DNA of 64,000 bases from Hymenobacter sublimis (GCF_023101345.1 NZ_CP095848.1:1797501-1861500); one strand, 5' to 3'. Numbered from the stretch's first letter, positions 44,384 to 53,650 are shown. The notes: generated by a model from the sequence alone, not told the origin. Translations and numbers: made by a program.

Positions 44384-46636
44384 TTAATTGGCAATAGTTA
44401 CGGTGCCTTTGTAGCGTTTCTTGTCCGTGAACTCAATGAGGTAGTAATACACGCCGGCTGGTAGGCCACCGCCGTCCCAGCGGAAGCTGCGGTTGGTGGT
44501 GCGATACACCCGATTGCCCCAGCGGTTAAAAATTTCGAGGTCGGCAAAACGAGATTCGCAGAAATCGGGCGGCAGGTTGTTTTTCACGTTGTCCAGCTCG
44601 AAGTAGTCGTTCTTTTCGTCGCGCTGGTAGGGGGTAATGACGTTGGGCGGCAGGAAGTCCGGCACGGGTGGCTGCTCCACTTCAAAGCGCACCACGCGGG
44701 TTTGGGGCTGGGGCCGGCAGGTGCTTTCCTGAAGGGTAAACGTAACTTCCAAGCCATTCAGGCGCACGGCCTCGCAGTTGGCTTCCCAGCGAAATACCCC
44801 ACTAGCTTGGCCAGTGCCGTTGCGCGCCACAAACGTCATTCCCGCCGCGGCCAGGTCGAAGCCAGCGCCAGCGGCCGAGAGCGTCAGCGCATCCACATCC
44901 ACGTCTAGGCCCGAAAGGGAGGCCTCATACACGCCCCCAATTGGCCGCTTAATGACCAACGGAGCCGGGGTAGGAGAACCCGCCGTTGGGGCCGGAAATG
45001 GGCTGGTTAGCTGCGGGGGGCGGTTCACGTAGTCAATCTGCACTGGAATGACGAGGGTAGTGGCTTGGCGGTCGGCGCAGGGCGCGGCTGCCGCTGTAAA
45101 CTCAAACTCATACAGCGGTTTATCCACGGCCCGGCAGTCAACGCGCCAAGTAAAGCGCCCGGTAAGCTGACCGTTGGTTTGCACTTGGGTGAGCTGCGCC
45201 CCCACGCTGCCGGGCGTGAAGCCTCGGCCGGTCATTTCTAACGTGATAGGGTCGTTGTCAGGGTCGGTGGCTACCAAGTCGAAGGTAATCAGGTCGCCGG
45301 GGCGGGCGCGCAGGGGGAGCACGGCCGTAGTGCGCAGGAGCGGGGCGGCGTTGGGCTCGGGTACGGAGGTGACGGCTACCCGCACGGTGTCGCGCTTGGG
45401 CAGGCTGCACCCGTTATCGGCCACAATCACATCCAGCAGGTACACCTTACCCTTGGTGTTGAAGCAGTCCGGGAAGCAGAGCCGCGACACGATGGTATCG
45501 GGGGCGCCGGGCGTGCGCACGGTTCCTTGCAGGGTGCTCAGGGTAGGAAGAGGAGCCGTAAAATTCACCGGGCTCAGCGACAACGTCAGGGCTGAGGTGG
45601 GGTCAGAATCGGTGAACTTGAGCGTGAAGCAGCGGTTGCTGCCGGGTTGCAGGCGTAGCGTATCGCGGCCGACTTGGTAGGGCTGGCGGCGGTTGGGCAC
45701 CTGCATGACCACCTTCGGCCGGGCGTTGGTAGGGCAGGAAATAACTTTGAGTTGAAAATCGCGCCGGGTTTCGCCTAGCCGCACGCCCTTGCGGTATTCT
45801 GTGCAGCGCACCCCAAACACGAACAGACCCAGCCGGGTAGGCCGCACTTCCAGCCGGCCCGTGAGCCGCCCAATACTCAGGGTAGGATTGCCCGGAATCT
45901 GGCGGGTGACGGACAGACTATCAGCCCAGCGTATTGTGCTGTACGGGGCCGGTTGGGCACGGTCTGGCTTGGGAACAATCGTGTTGGAATAGCCATTCAG
46001 GGGCGTTACTAGGTCATACACCAGGGAGTCACCGTCGGTGTCCTGGCCCCCGAAGTTGTAGTAGAACAGCTCGCCCCGGCAGGCATAATCACTCAGGGGC
46101 GGAAAGATGCGGGGGGTAGAATTGCGGAAGGCCTGTCCGTTGCGCACCACCGCCGGAAACTCTAGGTAGAACGTTTGGGCCGCCCCGCCGGGGTCCAGGA
46201 TGTTGCTGATGCCGTTGTTGCGGCAGCAGCGCTCCACGGCCACATAGTAGCCGTTGGGGCTAGTGAAGGTCTGGTCGCCGAGCGAAATTGGGCGAGTGTA
46301 TACCAAGCGCCTCGTCACGAGGCTGGGCGTGGTGCAGGCGGGGTTGGTGTAGCTGACCAAGGTGTTATTGGTCAGGGGTAGCGGCACGTCTAGCAGGCGG
46401 CGGTTGGTGCCTTTCTCGAAGATGCTGGCCGTCAGTTCCGGGTCTAGGGCGCCGGGCTGTCCGTTTACAGCATCAAAATACAGGTTCAAGCTTAACTGGT
46501 AGGTAGAGCCGCTAACGTGTTGTAAATCAAGCTCGCCACCTACAATATGGGTAGCCCGTGCCGCCGGAGCCAGCACACACAGCAGCCACAGCAAAAAGCC
46601 AGTTCGAACAAAAGTAACAAGAGTAGAAGTTGGCAT
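44384..46636 (-). CDS. T9SS type B sorting-domain (gliding-motility-associated C-terminal) protein
   Basis: The 750-residue exported protein has an N-terminal signal (MPTSTLVTFVRTGFLLWLLCVLAPAARA). The C-terminal 80 residues are a type B sorting domain: LEIFNRWGNRVYRTTNRSFRW and GVYYYLIEF, with KRYKGTVTIAN at the end. The 600 residues between appear to be beta-sandwich/PKD-like repeats rich in Pro/Val/Asp. It should be secreted through the T9SS and attached to the surface. Specific function is unknown. TATCTTTC lies about 40 bases before the ATG. Confidence 0.9.
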   Translation of the reverse strand: MPTSTLVTFVRTGFLLWLLCVLAPAARATHIVGGELDLQHVSGSTYQLSLNLYFDAVNGQPGALDPELTASIFEKGTNRRLLDVPLPLTNNTLVSYTNPACTTPSLVTRRLVYTRPISLGDQTFTSPNGYYVAVERCCRNNGISNILDPGGAAQTFYLEFPAVVRNGQAFRNSTPRIFPPLSDYACRGELFYYNFGGQDTDGDSLVYDLVTPLNGYSNTIVPKPDRAQPAPYSTIRWADSLSVTRQIPGNPTLSIGRLTGRLEVRPTRLGLFVFGVRCTEYRKGVRLGETRRDFQLKVISCPTNARPKVVMQVPNRRQPYQVGRDTLRLQPGSNRCFTLKFTDSDPTSALTLSLSPVNFTAPLPTLSTLQGTVRTPGAPDTIVSRLCFPDCFNTKGKVYLLDVIVADNGCSLPKRDTVRVAVTSVPEPNAAPLLRTTAVLPLRARPGDLITFDLVATDPDNDPITLEMTGRGFTPGSVGAQLTQVQTNGQLTGRFTWRVDCRAVDKPLYEFEFTAAAAPCADRQATTLVIPVQIDYVNRPPQLTSPFPAPTAGSPTPAPLVIKRPIGGVYEASLSGLDVDVDALTLSAAGAGFDLAAAGMTFVARNGTGQASGVFRWEANCEAVRLNGLEVTFTLQESTCRPQPQTRVVRFEVEQPPVPDFLPPNVITPYQRDEKNDYFELDNVKNNLPPDFCESRFADLEIFNRWGNRVYRTTNRSFRWDGGGLPAGVYYYLIEFTDKKRYKGTVTIAN

Positions 46637-46789
46637 AGAGCAGCGCAGCTATTCAGGGAGCAATGACGAAAGATACAACCCGAGTCGCCGGGAGTCCTAC
46701 CTTTTTGGTTTTTTCTGTTGCCTGCTGCGTACCTTTCATAGCCAGCTTTTTTGCCCGTCTTTGTGTTCTGTTCGTCCATCATCTGCCCT

Positions 46790-48808
46790 ATGCGTCCCTT
46801 CCTTTACGCCCTCACTTTAGTGGGTCTGCTGCGTTGCCTGCCCGCGGCCGCCCAGCTGCCTGCCTACCCTCCGGCGGCCGCCGACCTGAACGGAGCCGCC
46901 GCTGAGGCCTGCGCGCAGACGCACAATCGGGTTGCCCGTCCGGCTTACGCCAGCCTGAGCCACCGGCAGAAAATGGCCCGCTACGACGTAACGTATTACA
47001 AGCTGGACCTGGACCTGACCAACACTACTCGCGCCGTAAGTGGAGCCGTCACCATCAGGGCCCGCACCGGAGCGCAACCCCTCGACTCGCTGGCCTTTGA
47101 GCTGTATTCTACCTATGCTATTGACTCCGTGGTAGTAAACGGCCGTCGGAGCGCCGGGCTGCGCCGGGTAGGCATGGGCGATGTGACCGTAGGGCTAACC
47201 CAGCCCGTGGCACCCAATACCTTGTTCAACGCCCTGATTTACTACCGGGGCACGGCTCCTAACGGTAACTCCGCCGCCATTGGCAACGCCCTTGATACCC
47301 GCACCGACCCCACCTACGGCGTGAGCACCACCTGGAGCCTGTCGGAGCCCTACAACGCCTATGAGTGGTGGCCCTGCAAACAGGTGCTCACGGATAAGGC
47401 CGATTCATCCGACGTTTGGGTTTCTACTGCCGCCACCAATAAAGTGGGCTCCAATGGGGTGCTGCAGAAATCTACCCCGCTACCTAACAACCGGGTGCGG
47501 CACGAGTGGAAATCCCGCCACCCCATCGACTACTACCTGATTTCGGTGGCCGTGGGGCCTTACGTGGAGTATGTAAACTATGCCAATCCCACGGGCGGCC
47601 CCCGCATTCCCATCGTCAACTACCTGTATAACCAAAAGGCCCTGAACGACCAACGCACGGAGATAGACCGCACCCCCGGCTTCATCGAATACTTCTCCGA
47701 CATCGTGGGGCTGTACCCCTTTGCCAATGAGAAATACGGCCACTGCATGGCGCCCATTGGGGGCGGCATGGAGCACCAAACCATGACGACGCAGTACGGC
47801 TTCACCTTCACGCTCACGGCCCACGAACTGATGCACCAGTGGTTTGGCAACAACGTGACCTGCGGAGCCTGGGAGGATATCTGGCTCAATGAGGGCTTTG
47901 CTTCCTACGGGGAGTACCTGGCCCTGAATCAGCTTATTGGGTCAGCCACGGCGCTTTCCTGGATGAATCAGGCGCATACTTCGGCCATGAGTCAGCCGGG
48001 CGGTAGCGTTTTCGTGCCCGATACCACCAACGTCAGCCGCATTTTCAATTCTCGTCTCTCGTATAAGAAAGGAGCCGCCGTGGTTCATATGCTGCGCTAC
48101 CTACTCAACGATGACGTAAAGTTTTTCCGGGCCCTGCGTACCTACCAGAGCACCTACGCCGGCCGCACCGCCCGCACCCGCGACCTGCAGCGCGTGTTTG
48201 AGCAGGAAGCCGGCCGCTCCCTGCAATATTTCTTTGACCAGTGGTTCCGGGGGGAAGGCTACCCCACGTTTTCTGTGCGCTGGAACCAGGCCGGCGGGTT
48301 GGTTTACCTTCAGAATACCGAAACTACCTCCATGCCCACGGTAACGTCCTTTTTCGCCACCGATGTCGACTACCGTCTCACGTTTACGGATGGCACGACC
48401 CGCACCATTCGGCTGCCGCAGTACCAGCCGGTAGTGTCAGCGGCCGTAGCGGAGTCGCGCCCTATCAGCAGCATCACCGTCGACCCCGACCAGTGGTTAC
48501 TTAATGGCACTGGCCCTATCACCCGCGACAATGCGCTGGTAACCAGCACGCGGCTGGGAGCTAACGAGGCTACCATTACCGTGTACCCAAACCCCTGCCA
48601 GGACCAGTTGCGCCTGGCCGATTTTAGTGGTGGCCGAGCTACGGCTGAAGTTACGGACGCAACCGGTCGGGTAGTGCTGCGCCAGCCTATAACCTCAGCG
48701 GCACCCGTGCTGTACACGGCGGCGCTGGCGCCCGGCATCTATCACCTGCGCCTCCTAGGGCAGGAGGGCCTGATTGCGCAGGCCCGGTTTGTGCGCGCCG
48801 CGGAGTAA
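46790..48808 (+). CDS. M1-family aminopeptidase with T9SS type A sorting tail
   Basis: The 672-residue product starts at ATG 46790 with a signal peptide (to about AAAQ, residue 22). Peptidase motifs are intact: GGMEHQ (325-330), HELMH (345-349) and Glu368 in LNEGF, so zinc and catalytic residues are present. The final 85 residues contain TVYPNPCQDQLRL and LAPGIYHLRL, a type A sorting domain. It should cleave N-terminal residues outside the cell. It is divergent from the type B protein gene. A perfect 22-bp terminator follows. Confidence 0.94.
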   Translation: MRPFLYALTLVGLLRCLPAAAQLPAYPPAAADLNGAAAEACAQTHNRVARPAYASLSHRQKMARYDVTYYKLDLDLTNTTRAVSGAVTIRARTGAQPLDSLAFELYSTYAIDSVVVNGRRSAGLRRVGMGDVTVGLTQPVAPNTLFNALIYYRGTAPNGNSAAIGNALDTRTDPTYGVSTTWSLSEPYNAYEWWPCKQVLTDKADSSDVWVSTAATNKVGSNGVLQKSTPLPNNRVRHEWKSRHPIDYYLISVAVGPYVEYVNYANPTGGPRIPIVNYLYNQKALNDQRTEIDRTPGFIEYFSDIVGLYPFANEKYGHCMAPIGGGMEHQTMTTQYGFTFTLTAHELMHQWFGNNVTCGAWEDIWLNEGFASYGEYLALNQLIGSATALSWMNQAHTSAMSQPGGSVFVPDTTNVSRIFNSRLSYKKGAAVVHMLRYLLNDDVKFFRALRTYQSTYAGRTARTRDLQRVFEQEAGRSLQYFFDQWFRGEGYPTFSVRWNQAGGLVYLQNTETTSMPTVTSFFATDVDYRLTFTDGTTRTIRLPQYQPVVSAAVAESRPISSITVDPDQWLLNGTGPITRDNALVTSTRLGANEATITVYPNPCQDQLRLADFSGGRATAEVTDATGRVVLRQPITSAAPVLYTAALAPGIYHLRLLGQEGLIAQARFVRAAE

Positions 48809-48825
48809 GACTTGCCAAGTGTAGC

Positions 48826-48875
48826 GCCCAGTAAAAAGCCGCCGATACGACTGTATCGGCGGCTTTTTACTGGGC
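48826..48875. terminator. 22-bp perfect-stem terminator
   Basis: GCCCAGTAAAAAGCCGCCGA and two further bases pair with their exact complement around a six-base loop, with A and T tracts on both sides. Confidence 0.93.
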
Positions 48876-48902
48876 TTCAAGGTTTCCCTCGCACCACCAC
48901 CA

Positions 48903-49418
48903 CTAGGAAAGATTTCTATACTGTTTGATAAGCGCGGCTACTTCTGGCGGGGCCGAGGGGAAGTTGAATACCGCGTCAATAAGCTCGTCAAACGAGTGAG
49001 CCGGCGTGAAGATAGAATCGGTGAAAGGATTGCTGAGCAGCCGCAGAAAGCCCGGCTGCCCATTGATGCTCACCAGGTCCAGGATGATGTTACCGTAGCG
49101 CTGGTTGCAGCGGCCGGTATTGGTGCAGTCGTGGGGTTGGGGCTTCAGGAAGTGCTTTTGGGTGCTTTCCGTGTACTGCTCATGGCGCACCGTGCGGTGA
49201 CTGGATGCCCCCAGATGGTAGCCTAAGCTGAGAATTCGGTCCCGGATGAAGTCAAACAGGTGCCGGAAATTACCGGGCCCAATGCTGGGGTCATACAGAA
49301 ACACGGCTCCGGGCCGCTTGGTGTCCCGGGCCAGCTGCACTCGAAACGTGCCACCGGGCAGGCCCGCTTTCTGGTAGTGGTAGGCCTTGAAGTAAGGGCC
49401 CATCCAGTTCAGGTACAC
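48903..49418 (-). CDS. Protein of unknown function, probably frameshifted at its 5' end
   Basis: The clean part of the frame is 171 residues from a GTG at 49418 (MYLNWMGPYFKAYHYQKAG). No family is recognised; it contains GNFRHLFDFIRDRILSLGYHLG and a Thr/His-rich middle, and looks cytosolic. Upstream, the frame stays open to about 49515 and the codons look coding (AEEQVRQQWIAQQ). A different frame from a TTG at 49536 begins MLNLFKRFF and ends at a run of eight T (49508-49515, written as A on the plus strand). Seven T would join them into one protein of about 210 residues. Confidence 0.5.
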   Translation of the reverse strand: MYLNWMGPYFKAYHYQKAGLPGGTFRVQLARDTKRPGAVFLYDPSIGPGNFRHLFDFIRDRILSLGYHLGASSHRTVRHEQYTESTQKHFLKPQPHDCTNTGRCNQRYGNIILDLVSINGQPGFLRLLSNPFTDSIFTPAHSFDELIDAVFNFPSAPPEVAALIKQYRNLS

Positions 49419-49672
49419 TTGCTGCGCAATCCACTGCTGGCGTACCTGCTCCTCGGCCGCGCTTCGCTGCAGCGGCTGCCAGTCGGCAGAAGCGGGAGCA
49501 GAGCCAGAAAAAAAACCGTTTGAACAGATTCAACAACGTAGTAGGATTGATTTACAGGACAACAGGGGCCCGGTAAAATGGTTTTAATCTCGGCATTACT
49601 AGCCGCACAGTATTCCCTGCCTTGCCCCGCTGCAACGCAAGCACAGTGCCACAACCTGCGCTGGCGAGCACA

Positions 49673-49708
49673 AAAAAAGGCGGTGCCCCTAGTAAGGAGC
49701 ACCGCCTT
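49673..49708 (-). terminator. Intrinsic terminator of the DUF2147 gene
   Basis: On the minus strand, AAGGCGGTGC pairs with GCACCGCCTT and is followed by TTTTTTT. It lies 26 bases past the stop codon. Confidence 0.85.
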
Positions 49709-49734
49709 GGCAGTATGGAAGCGCACGAGGCAGG

Positions 49735-50175
49735 TTATTTAACCCGAGTCCAGGTTTGCGACTTACCAATCATGGAGAAGCCGATGTATCCTTTCACTTC
49801 CATGCTGTTAGCGTTCAGCATTTTCATGTAGCAGGAATACGTTTTACCGCTTTCTGGGTCGTAGATTTTGCCATCGTCCCACTTGTTATCGTCGTCGTAC
49901 TCAAAACCTTGCATGAACACCATGCCCAGGCGCGGACGATTACGAAGCTTAGGCTCGGGGTTCATCGTGTCGGTTTTGGGCTTGCCGGTTTTGGGGTCGT
50001 TCGGCACAGTAAGGCTCACGATTTTACCGCACAGCTTGTCGCCACACTTGTAAATCTCGAAGGTGGCCTTTTTCTCGGCGTTCGTCCATACTCCGAGCGG
50101 GGAGAGAGATTGAGCCGAAGCCGCCCCTAGCAAGCCCAGGAACATGCCCAAGCAGAGGAACAGAATTTTTTTCAT
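49735..50175 (-). CDS. DUF2147 domain protein, secreted
   Basis: The 146-residue product has a signal peptide (MKKILFLCLGMFLGLLGAASAQ). The mature part matches DUF2147: LGVWTNAEKKATFEIYKCGDKLCGKIV, WDDGKIYDPESGKTYSCYMKM and IGFSMIGKSQTWTR. This periplasmic beta-barrel family is widespread, with no known activity. A Cys pair (KCGDKLC) could be bridged. It has its own terminator, and TATCTTTT lies about 40 bases upstream of its start. Confidence 0.88.
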   Translation of the reverse strand: MKKILFLCLGMFLGLLGAASAQSLSPLGVWTNAEKKATFEIYKCGDKLCGKIVSLTVPNDPKTGKPKTDTMNPEPKLRNRPRLGMVFMQGFEYDDDNKWDDGKIYDPESGKTYSCYMKMLNANSMEVKGYIGFSMIGKSQTWTRVK

Positions 50176-50395
50176 GGTAAGTGAAATGATAGATGGGAGT
50201 TTGTGGGAAAAAAGATAGGGGAAAACTCGTGAATAAAACGAATGACGCCTGTTTTTCCCGGAAATAAGCGTGGCAAGTTTGAGGCCAACTTACTGCCGAG
50301 GCTTTTTTGTAAATAATCTGGGTACTAAAACCAGTTGATGGTCAGCAACATGAATAAAAAATGCGGCCAGGGGCATAAATAATGGTGTTTTTATT

Positions 50396-50424
50396 TTGAA
50401 CCATCCAGGGGGATTTTAACTTTA
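50396..50424 (+). promoter_or_regulatory. Promoter of a candidate non-coding transcript
   Basis: TTG at 50396-50398 is followed after 18 bases by TAACTTTA at 50417-50424 (TAnnTTTG with the last base changed). A transcript would start near 50428, with no protein gene behind it on this strand until 51726. Confidence 0.35.
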
Positions 50425-50427
50425 CCT

Positions 50428-50785
50428 GTCGTAGCGAGTGCTACAGCCCCTGCCAAGCAGCCCTAAGGTGCTGGGTAGCACAGCCGGGGTTATGTCGGAT
50501 CTAAAGAAAGGAGGTACAAAATGTCTAGTAGTCCCAAACAAATCCTGCCAAGCCTGTCGAATGTAGTCCGCTTCACCGCCGGACGCGCTTAACAACAGCT
50601 TTCGCGCGGAACGCACTCCTAATTGAGTACTTCCCGCATTCTGGCAAGGTCTTACTGGATAAGTGGATGATGGGGCTGTACCCCAGACTCATCGCTTGGT
50701 AAGATTTGAAGGATTAGATGCCCGGTTCGCCCAGCAGCCTCGCTTAGAGGATCTGCACAGGCGGCCGGGCATCGCTCTTTTACAG
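50428..50785 (+). ncRNA. Candidate structured RNA in a gene-poor interval
   Basis: Nested stems occur along the plus strand: GTGCTAC/GTAGCAC (50438-50444 with 50475-50481) enclosing CAGC/GCTG; TCTTAC/GTAAGA (50650s with 50698-50704) enclosing GATGA/TCATC and GGGG/CCCC; and GATGCCCGG/CCGGGCATC (50717-50725 with 50765-50773) enclosing CGCC/GGCG and CCTC/GAGG, then TTTT. A -33/-7 promoter precedes it. The signatures of RNase P RNA, tmRNA, SRP RNA or 6S RNA were not found. The interval 50176-50896 contains no convincing protein gene, although two 23-24 residue ORFs exist (see findings). Confidence 0.3.
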
Positions 50786-50896
50786 TGAGTTGGTGAACGG
50801 GTGATAAAGCGAATTCCGCTAGCGCTATTTGTGCCACTTACAGCCCTCAAGCAAGTGGAGCATCAAACTTACTTCGTCACCCATTCGCAATTTTAC

Positions 50897-51448
50897 TTAC
50901 AGCACCCGGCGCACTTGCATGAAGCGGCGCTCATAGTCGGTGCCTTCTACTTGGCTGATTTTCACGCCCGATTCGCGGCGAGCCGAAGAGGAATGCACAA
51001 AGCGTAGTGGCTCGCCCGGTTTACTAATGACGATGCCCGCGTGGCCAGGGGTAGTAGAGGTAGTAGCCGTACCAGTAAATACCACAATGTCGCCGGGGCG
51101 GGCCTGGATTCGTTCTACTGCCTTGCCCGTACTGATAAGCAGGGCCGTGGAATGGGGCACGGGTATGCGGTAGCGGGCAAACACGTAATTCACGAAGCCG
51201 GAACAGTCGAAGCCAGTAGCGGGGGTGCTGCCGGCGTAGCAGTAGTTGGTACCAAGTTGGCGCAAGGCAAACGCTACCACGCTGTCGGCCCGGGGTGGGG
51301 TGGCCTTGTTACTGATAACATACGCAACTGCCTGCGTAGTGGGGGGCTCCGGGCGTCCTTCTGCTACTGGGGTAGCCTGCCGGCTCCAAATCGACCAGCC
51401 TACCACTACGCTTACCAAGAGCAGAAAACTTAGCCAGACGTAGCGCAT
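50897..51448 (-). CDS. NlpC/P60-family peptidase, membrane-anchored
   Basis: The 183-residue protein begins with an N-terminal helix (MRYVWLSFLLLVSVVVGWSIW) that anchors or exports it; the longer frame upstream is not part of the family. The NlpC/P60 domain has the catalytic Cys82 (GFDCSGFVNYVF) and His136 (GHAGIVI), and should cut wall peptides between D-Glu and the diamino acid. The third polar residue of the triad is not located with confidence. It is divergent from the M61 gene across a 277-base gap. Confidence 0.88.
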   Translation of the reverse strand: MRYVWLSFLLLVSVVVGWSIWSRQATPVAEGRPEPPTTQAVAYVISNKATPPRADSVVAFALRQLGTNYCYAGSTPATGFDCSGFVNYVFARYRIPVPHSTALLISTGKAVERIQARPGDIVVFTGTATTSTTPGHAGIVISKPGEPLRFVHSSSARRESGVKISQVEGTDYERRFMQVRRVL

Positions 51449-51725
51449 AGCAGGAAAAAAGGGCCGGGGACGGGCAAGGGTCAATTGCATAGCAAACAGT
51501 TTAAACCGACTGGTTGCAAATTGTTTGCCAGCTGCCCGCGGTAATGTAAGCCCCAAGATACTCGACGCTACGCTAACGGTGCAGGTAGGGAGCAAGTTTA
51601 GGCCTAGCTCGAGCGGCGGACAGGCGCATTGGGGTGTATTTTCGCCATTACTTTGCAGCCCTGAGCGGTTTCCTCCGTTCTTTGGCGACCACAACGGCAC
51701 TTTTACTACCTCACCCACTTTTCGA

Positions 51726-53534
51726 ATGCTCCTACACCTTGCCCGCCCGCTGGCGGTAGCGGCCCTAGGACTACTGCTGAGCCAGGCTAGCTCGGCCGCA
51801 GTAGCCGCGCCTACCCTACGCTATACGCTGTCCATGCCCGCGCCCCAAACCCACTACTTTGAAGTGGAAATGAAGCTGGACGGCTTTAATAAAGCCTTTA
51901 CCGATGTAAAAATGCCGGTATGGGCGCCCGGTTCCTACCTGGTGCGCGAGTTTGCCAAAAACGTCGAGGGCTTTGAGGCTACGGCGGGCACTGAGAAGCT
52001 GCGGGTAGAAAAAGTCACTAAGAATACGTGGCGCATTTACCATCCCAAGGCCAAAAACTTCGCGGTGCGCTACCGGGTGTACGCTTTTGAGCTGAGCGTG
52101 CGCACCAGCTTTATTGATGCGGCCCACGGCTACCTCAACGGCACGAGCGTATTTATGTACCCGGCCGAAGAAAAGCAACTACCCAGCACCCTGGAAGTAA
52201 AGCCAGCCGCTGGGTGGAGCCAGGTTAGCACCAGTTTGAAGCCGGCCGGCGGCACCTTTACGTACCGCGCCGCTAACTACGATGAGCTGGCTGATTCGCC
52301 GATTGAAATCGGGAATCAGAAGATCTACACCTTCACGGCCAACGGTACGCCCCACACGGTGGCCATGTTCGGCGACCCAAAAGTTGACACGGCTCGCCTA
52401 ACCCGTGACATGCAGCGCGTGTGCGAGCAAGCCCAGAAAGTAGTAGGGCAGAATCCGCTGGACCGCTACGTGTTCATTGTGCACAACATCGACCGGGGCA
52501 CTGGGGGCCTAGAACACTTGTTTTCTACTACCCTGTCGGTGTCGCGCAATGCCTACTCCTCGGAGGCTGGCTGGAAAGGCTTCCTTGGGCTGGTGGCCCA
52601 CGAATATTTCCACCTCTGGAACGTGAAGCGCATCCGGCCGGTGGCCCTGGGGCCCTTCAACTACGACCAAGAAAACTACACCCGCATGCTGTGGGTAAGC
52701 GAAGGCGGCACCGAGTACTTCAGCAACCTGATTGTGCAGCGGGCGGGCTTCGTAAGCCCCGATGAGTACTTGGGTGACCTGAGCAACGGCATCAACCGAG
52801 TAGAAAATACGCCCGGCAACCGGCAGCAGTCGGCCGCTGAGTCGAGCTTCGATGCCTGGATCAAGTACTACCGCCCCAACGAAAACTCCTCGAACACCGG
52901 CATTAGCTACTACGATAAAGGCGAGGTTATCGGGGCCGTGCTAGACCTGATGATCATCAACGAAACCAAGGGCCAGAAAAACCTTGACGACGTGATGCGC
53001 TACCTCTACGACCAGTACTACAAAAAGCTGGGCCGGGGCTTCACCGATGAGGAGTACCAGGATGCCGTAGCCAAAGTAGCCGGCCGCCGCTTCGACGACT
53101 TTTTCCGCCGCCACGTGTACGGGGTTGAAACCCTGCCCTACGAGCAGGCCCTGGGCTACGCCGGCCTGCAACTCCGGGTAGCTCCGGCAGCCGCTACCGA
53201 GGCTAGCCTGGGCGCTAGCGTTAGCCCGGCGGGCGGCAAGCAAACCGTAACCAGTGTAGTGCGCGAAGGCAGCGCCTGGCAGGGTGGCCTAAGCGTCGGC
53301 GACGAAATTCTGGCCGTTGATGGCGCCCGGGTAACCGACGATGTGAACCGGCTGCTAGCCAACCGGGCCCCCGGCTCTGAGGTGAAGCTGCTCGTAAACC
53401 GCGACGGGCTAGTAAAAGAAATCAGCTTCCCGCTGCTGGCCAACCCGCTACGTCGCTACCGTATTGAGCGCCAGGCAAGCCCCACGCCTGAGCAGCAAGT
53501 TGTGCTAGCGAAGTGGCTGCCCGTGCAGAAATAA
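51726..53534 (+). CDS. M61-family aminopeptidase with PDZ domain
   Basis: The 602-residue protein begins with a signal peptide (MLLHLARPLAVAALGLLLSQ). The HEYFHLWNVKRIRP motif gives the zinc His292, His296 and catalytic Glu293; Glu326 in WVSEGGTEYF is the third ligand. The last 120 residues are a PDZ domain (TVTSVVREGSAWQGGLSVGD). The family (glycyl aminopeptidase) removes N-terminal Gly or Ala. The ATG at 51726 opens the signal peptide; the upstream part of the frame overlaps the divergent promoter region. A strong terminator follows. Confidence 0.93.
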   Translation: MLLHLARPLAVAALGLLLSQASSAAVAAPTLRYTLSMPAPQTHYFEVEMKLDGFNKAFTDVKMPVWAPGSYLVREFAKNVEGFEATAGTEKLRVEKVTKNTWRIYHPKAKNFAVRYRVYAFELSVRTSFIDAAHGYLNGTSVFMYPAEEKQLPSTLEVKPAAGWSQVSTSLKPAGGTFTYRAANYDELADSPIEIGNQKIYTFTANGTPHTVAMFGDPKVDTARLTRDMQRVCEQAQKVVGQNPLDRYVFIVHNIDRGTGGLEHLFSTTLSVSRNAYSSEAGWKGFLGLVAHEYFHLWNVKRIRPVALGPFNYDQENYTRMLWVSEGGTEYFSNLIVQRAGFVSPDEYLGDLSNGINRVENTPGNRQQSAAESSFDAWIKYYRPNENSSNTGISYYDKGEVIGAVLDLMIINETKGQKNLDDVMRYLYDQYYKKLGRGFTDEEYQDAVAKVAGRRFDDFFRRHVYGVETLPYEQALGYAGLQLRVAPAAATEASLGASVSPAGGKQTVTSVVREGSAWQGGLSVGDEILAVDGARVTDDVNRLLANRAPGSEVKLLVNRDGLVKEISFPLLANPLRRYRIERQASPTPEQQVVLAKWLPVQK

Positions 53535-53542
53535 AGTAGCAG

Positions 53543-53598
53543 CTTACAGCAAAAAGCCCGTCGTCCTTCTCTTAGGATGCCGGGCTTTTTGCTGTAAG
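53543..53598. terminator. Intrinsic terminator after the M61 gene
   Basis: CTTACAGCAAAAAGCCCG at 53543-53560 is perfectly complementary to 53581-53598 (18 bases). Confidence 0.9.
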
Positions 53599-53650
53599 TT
53601 GTTCAGTTCAAAGGCTTGGAAGGAAATAGGCAGTAACCCATCAAAATATA

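Noticed and set aside
50422..50616. 65-codon minus-strand ORF in the gene-poor interval
   Set aside because: No signal, motif or promoter; the strand opposite carries the stem-loops, so the ORF is probably a by-product of paired sequence.
50428..50785. RNase P RNA, tmRNA, SRP RNA or 6S RNA
   Set aside because: The conserved strings (for RNase P the GGAAAGUCC region, for tmRNA the tag frame and T-arm, for SRP the GGAAGCAGC tetraloop region) are absent, so I kept it as an unassigned candidate.
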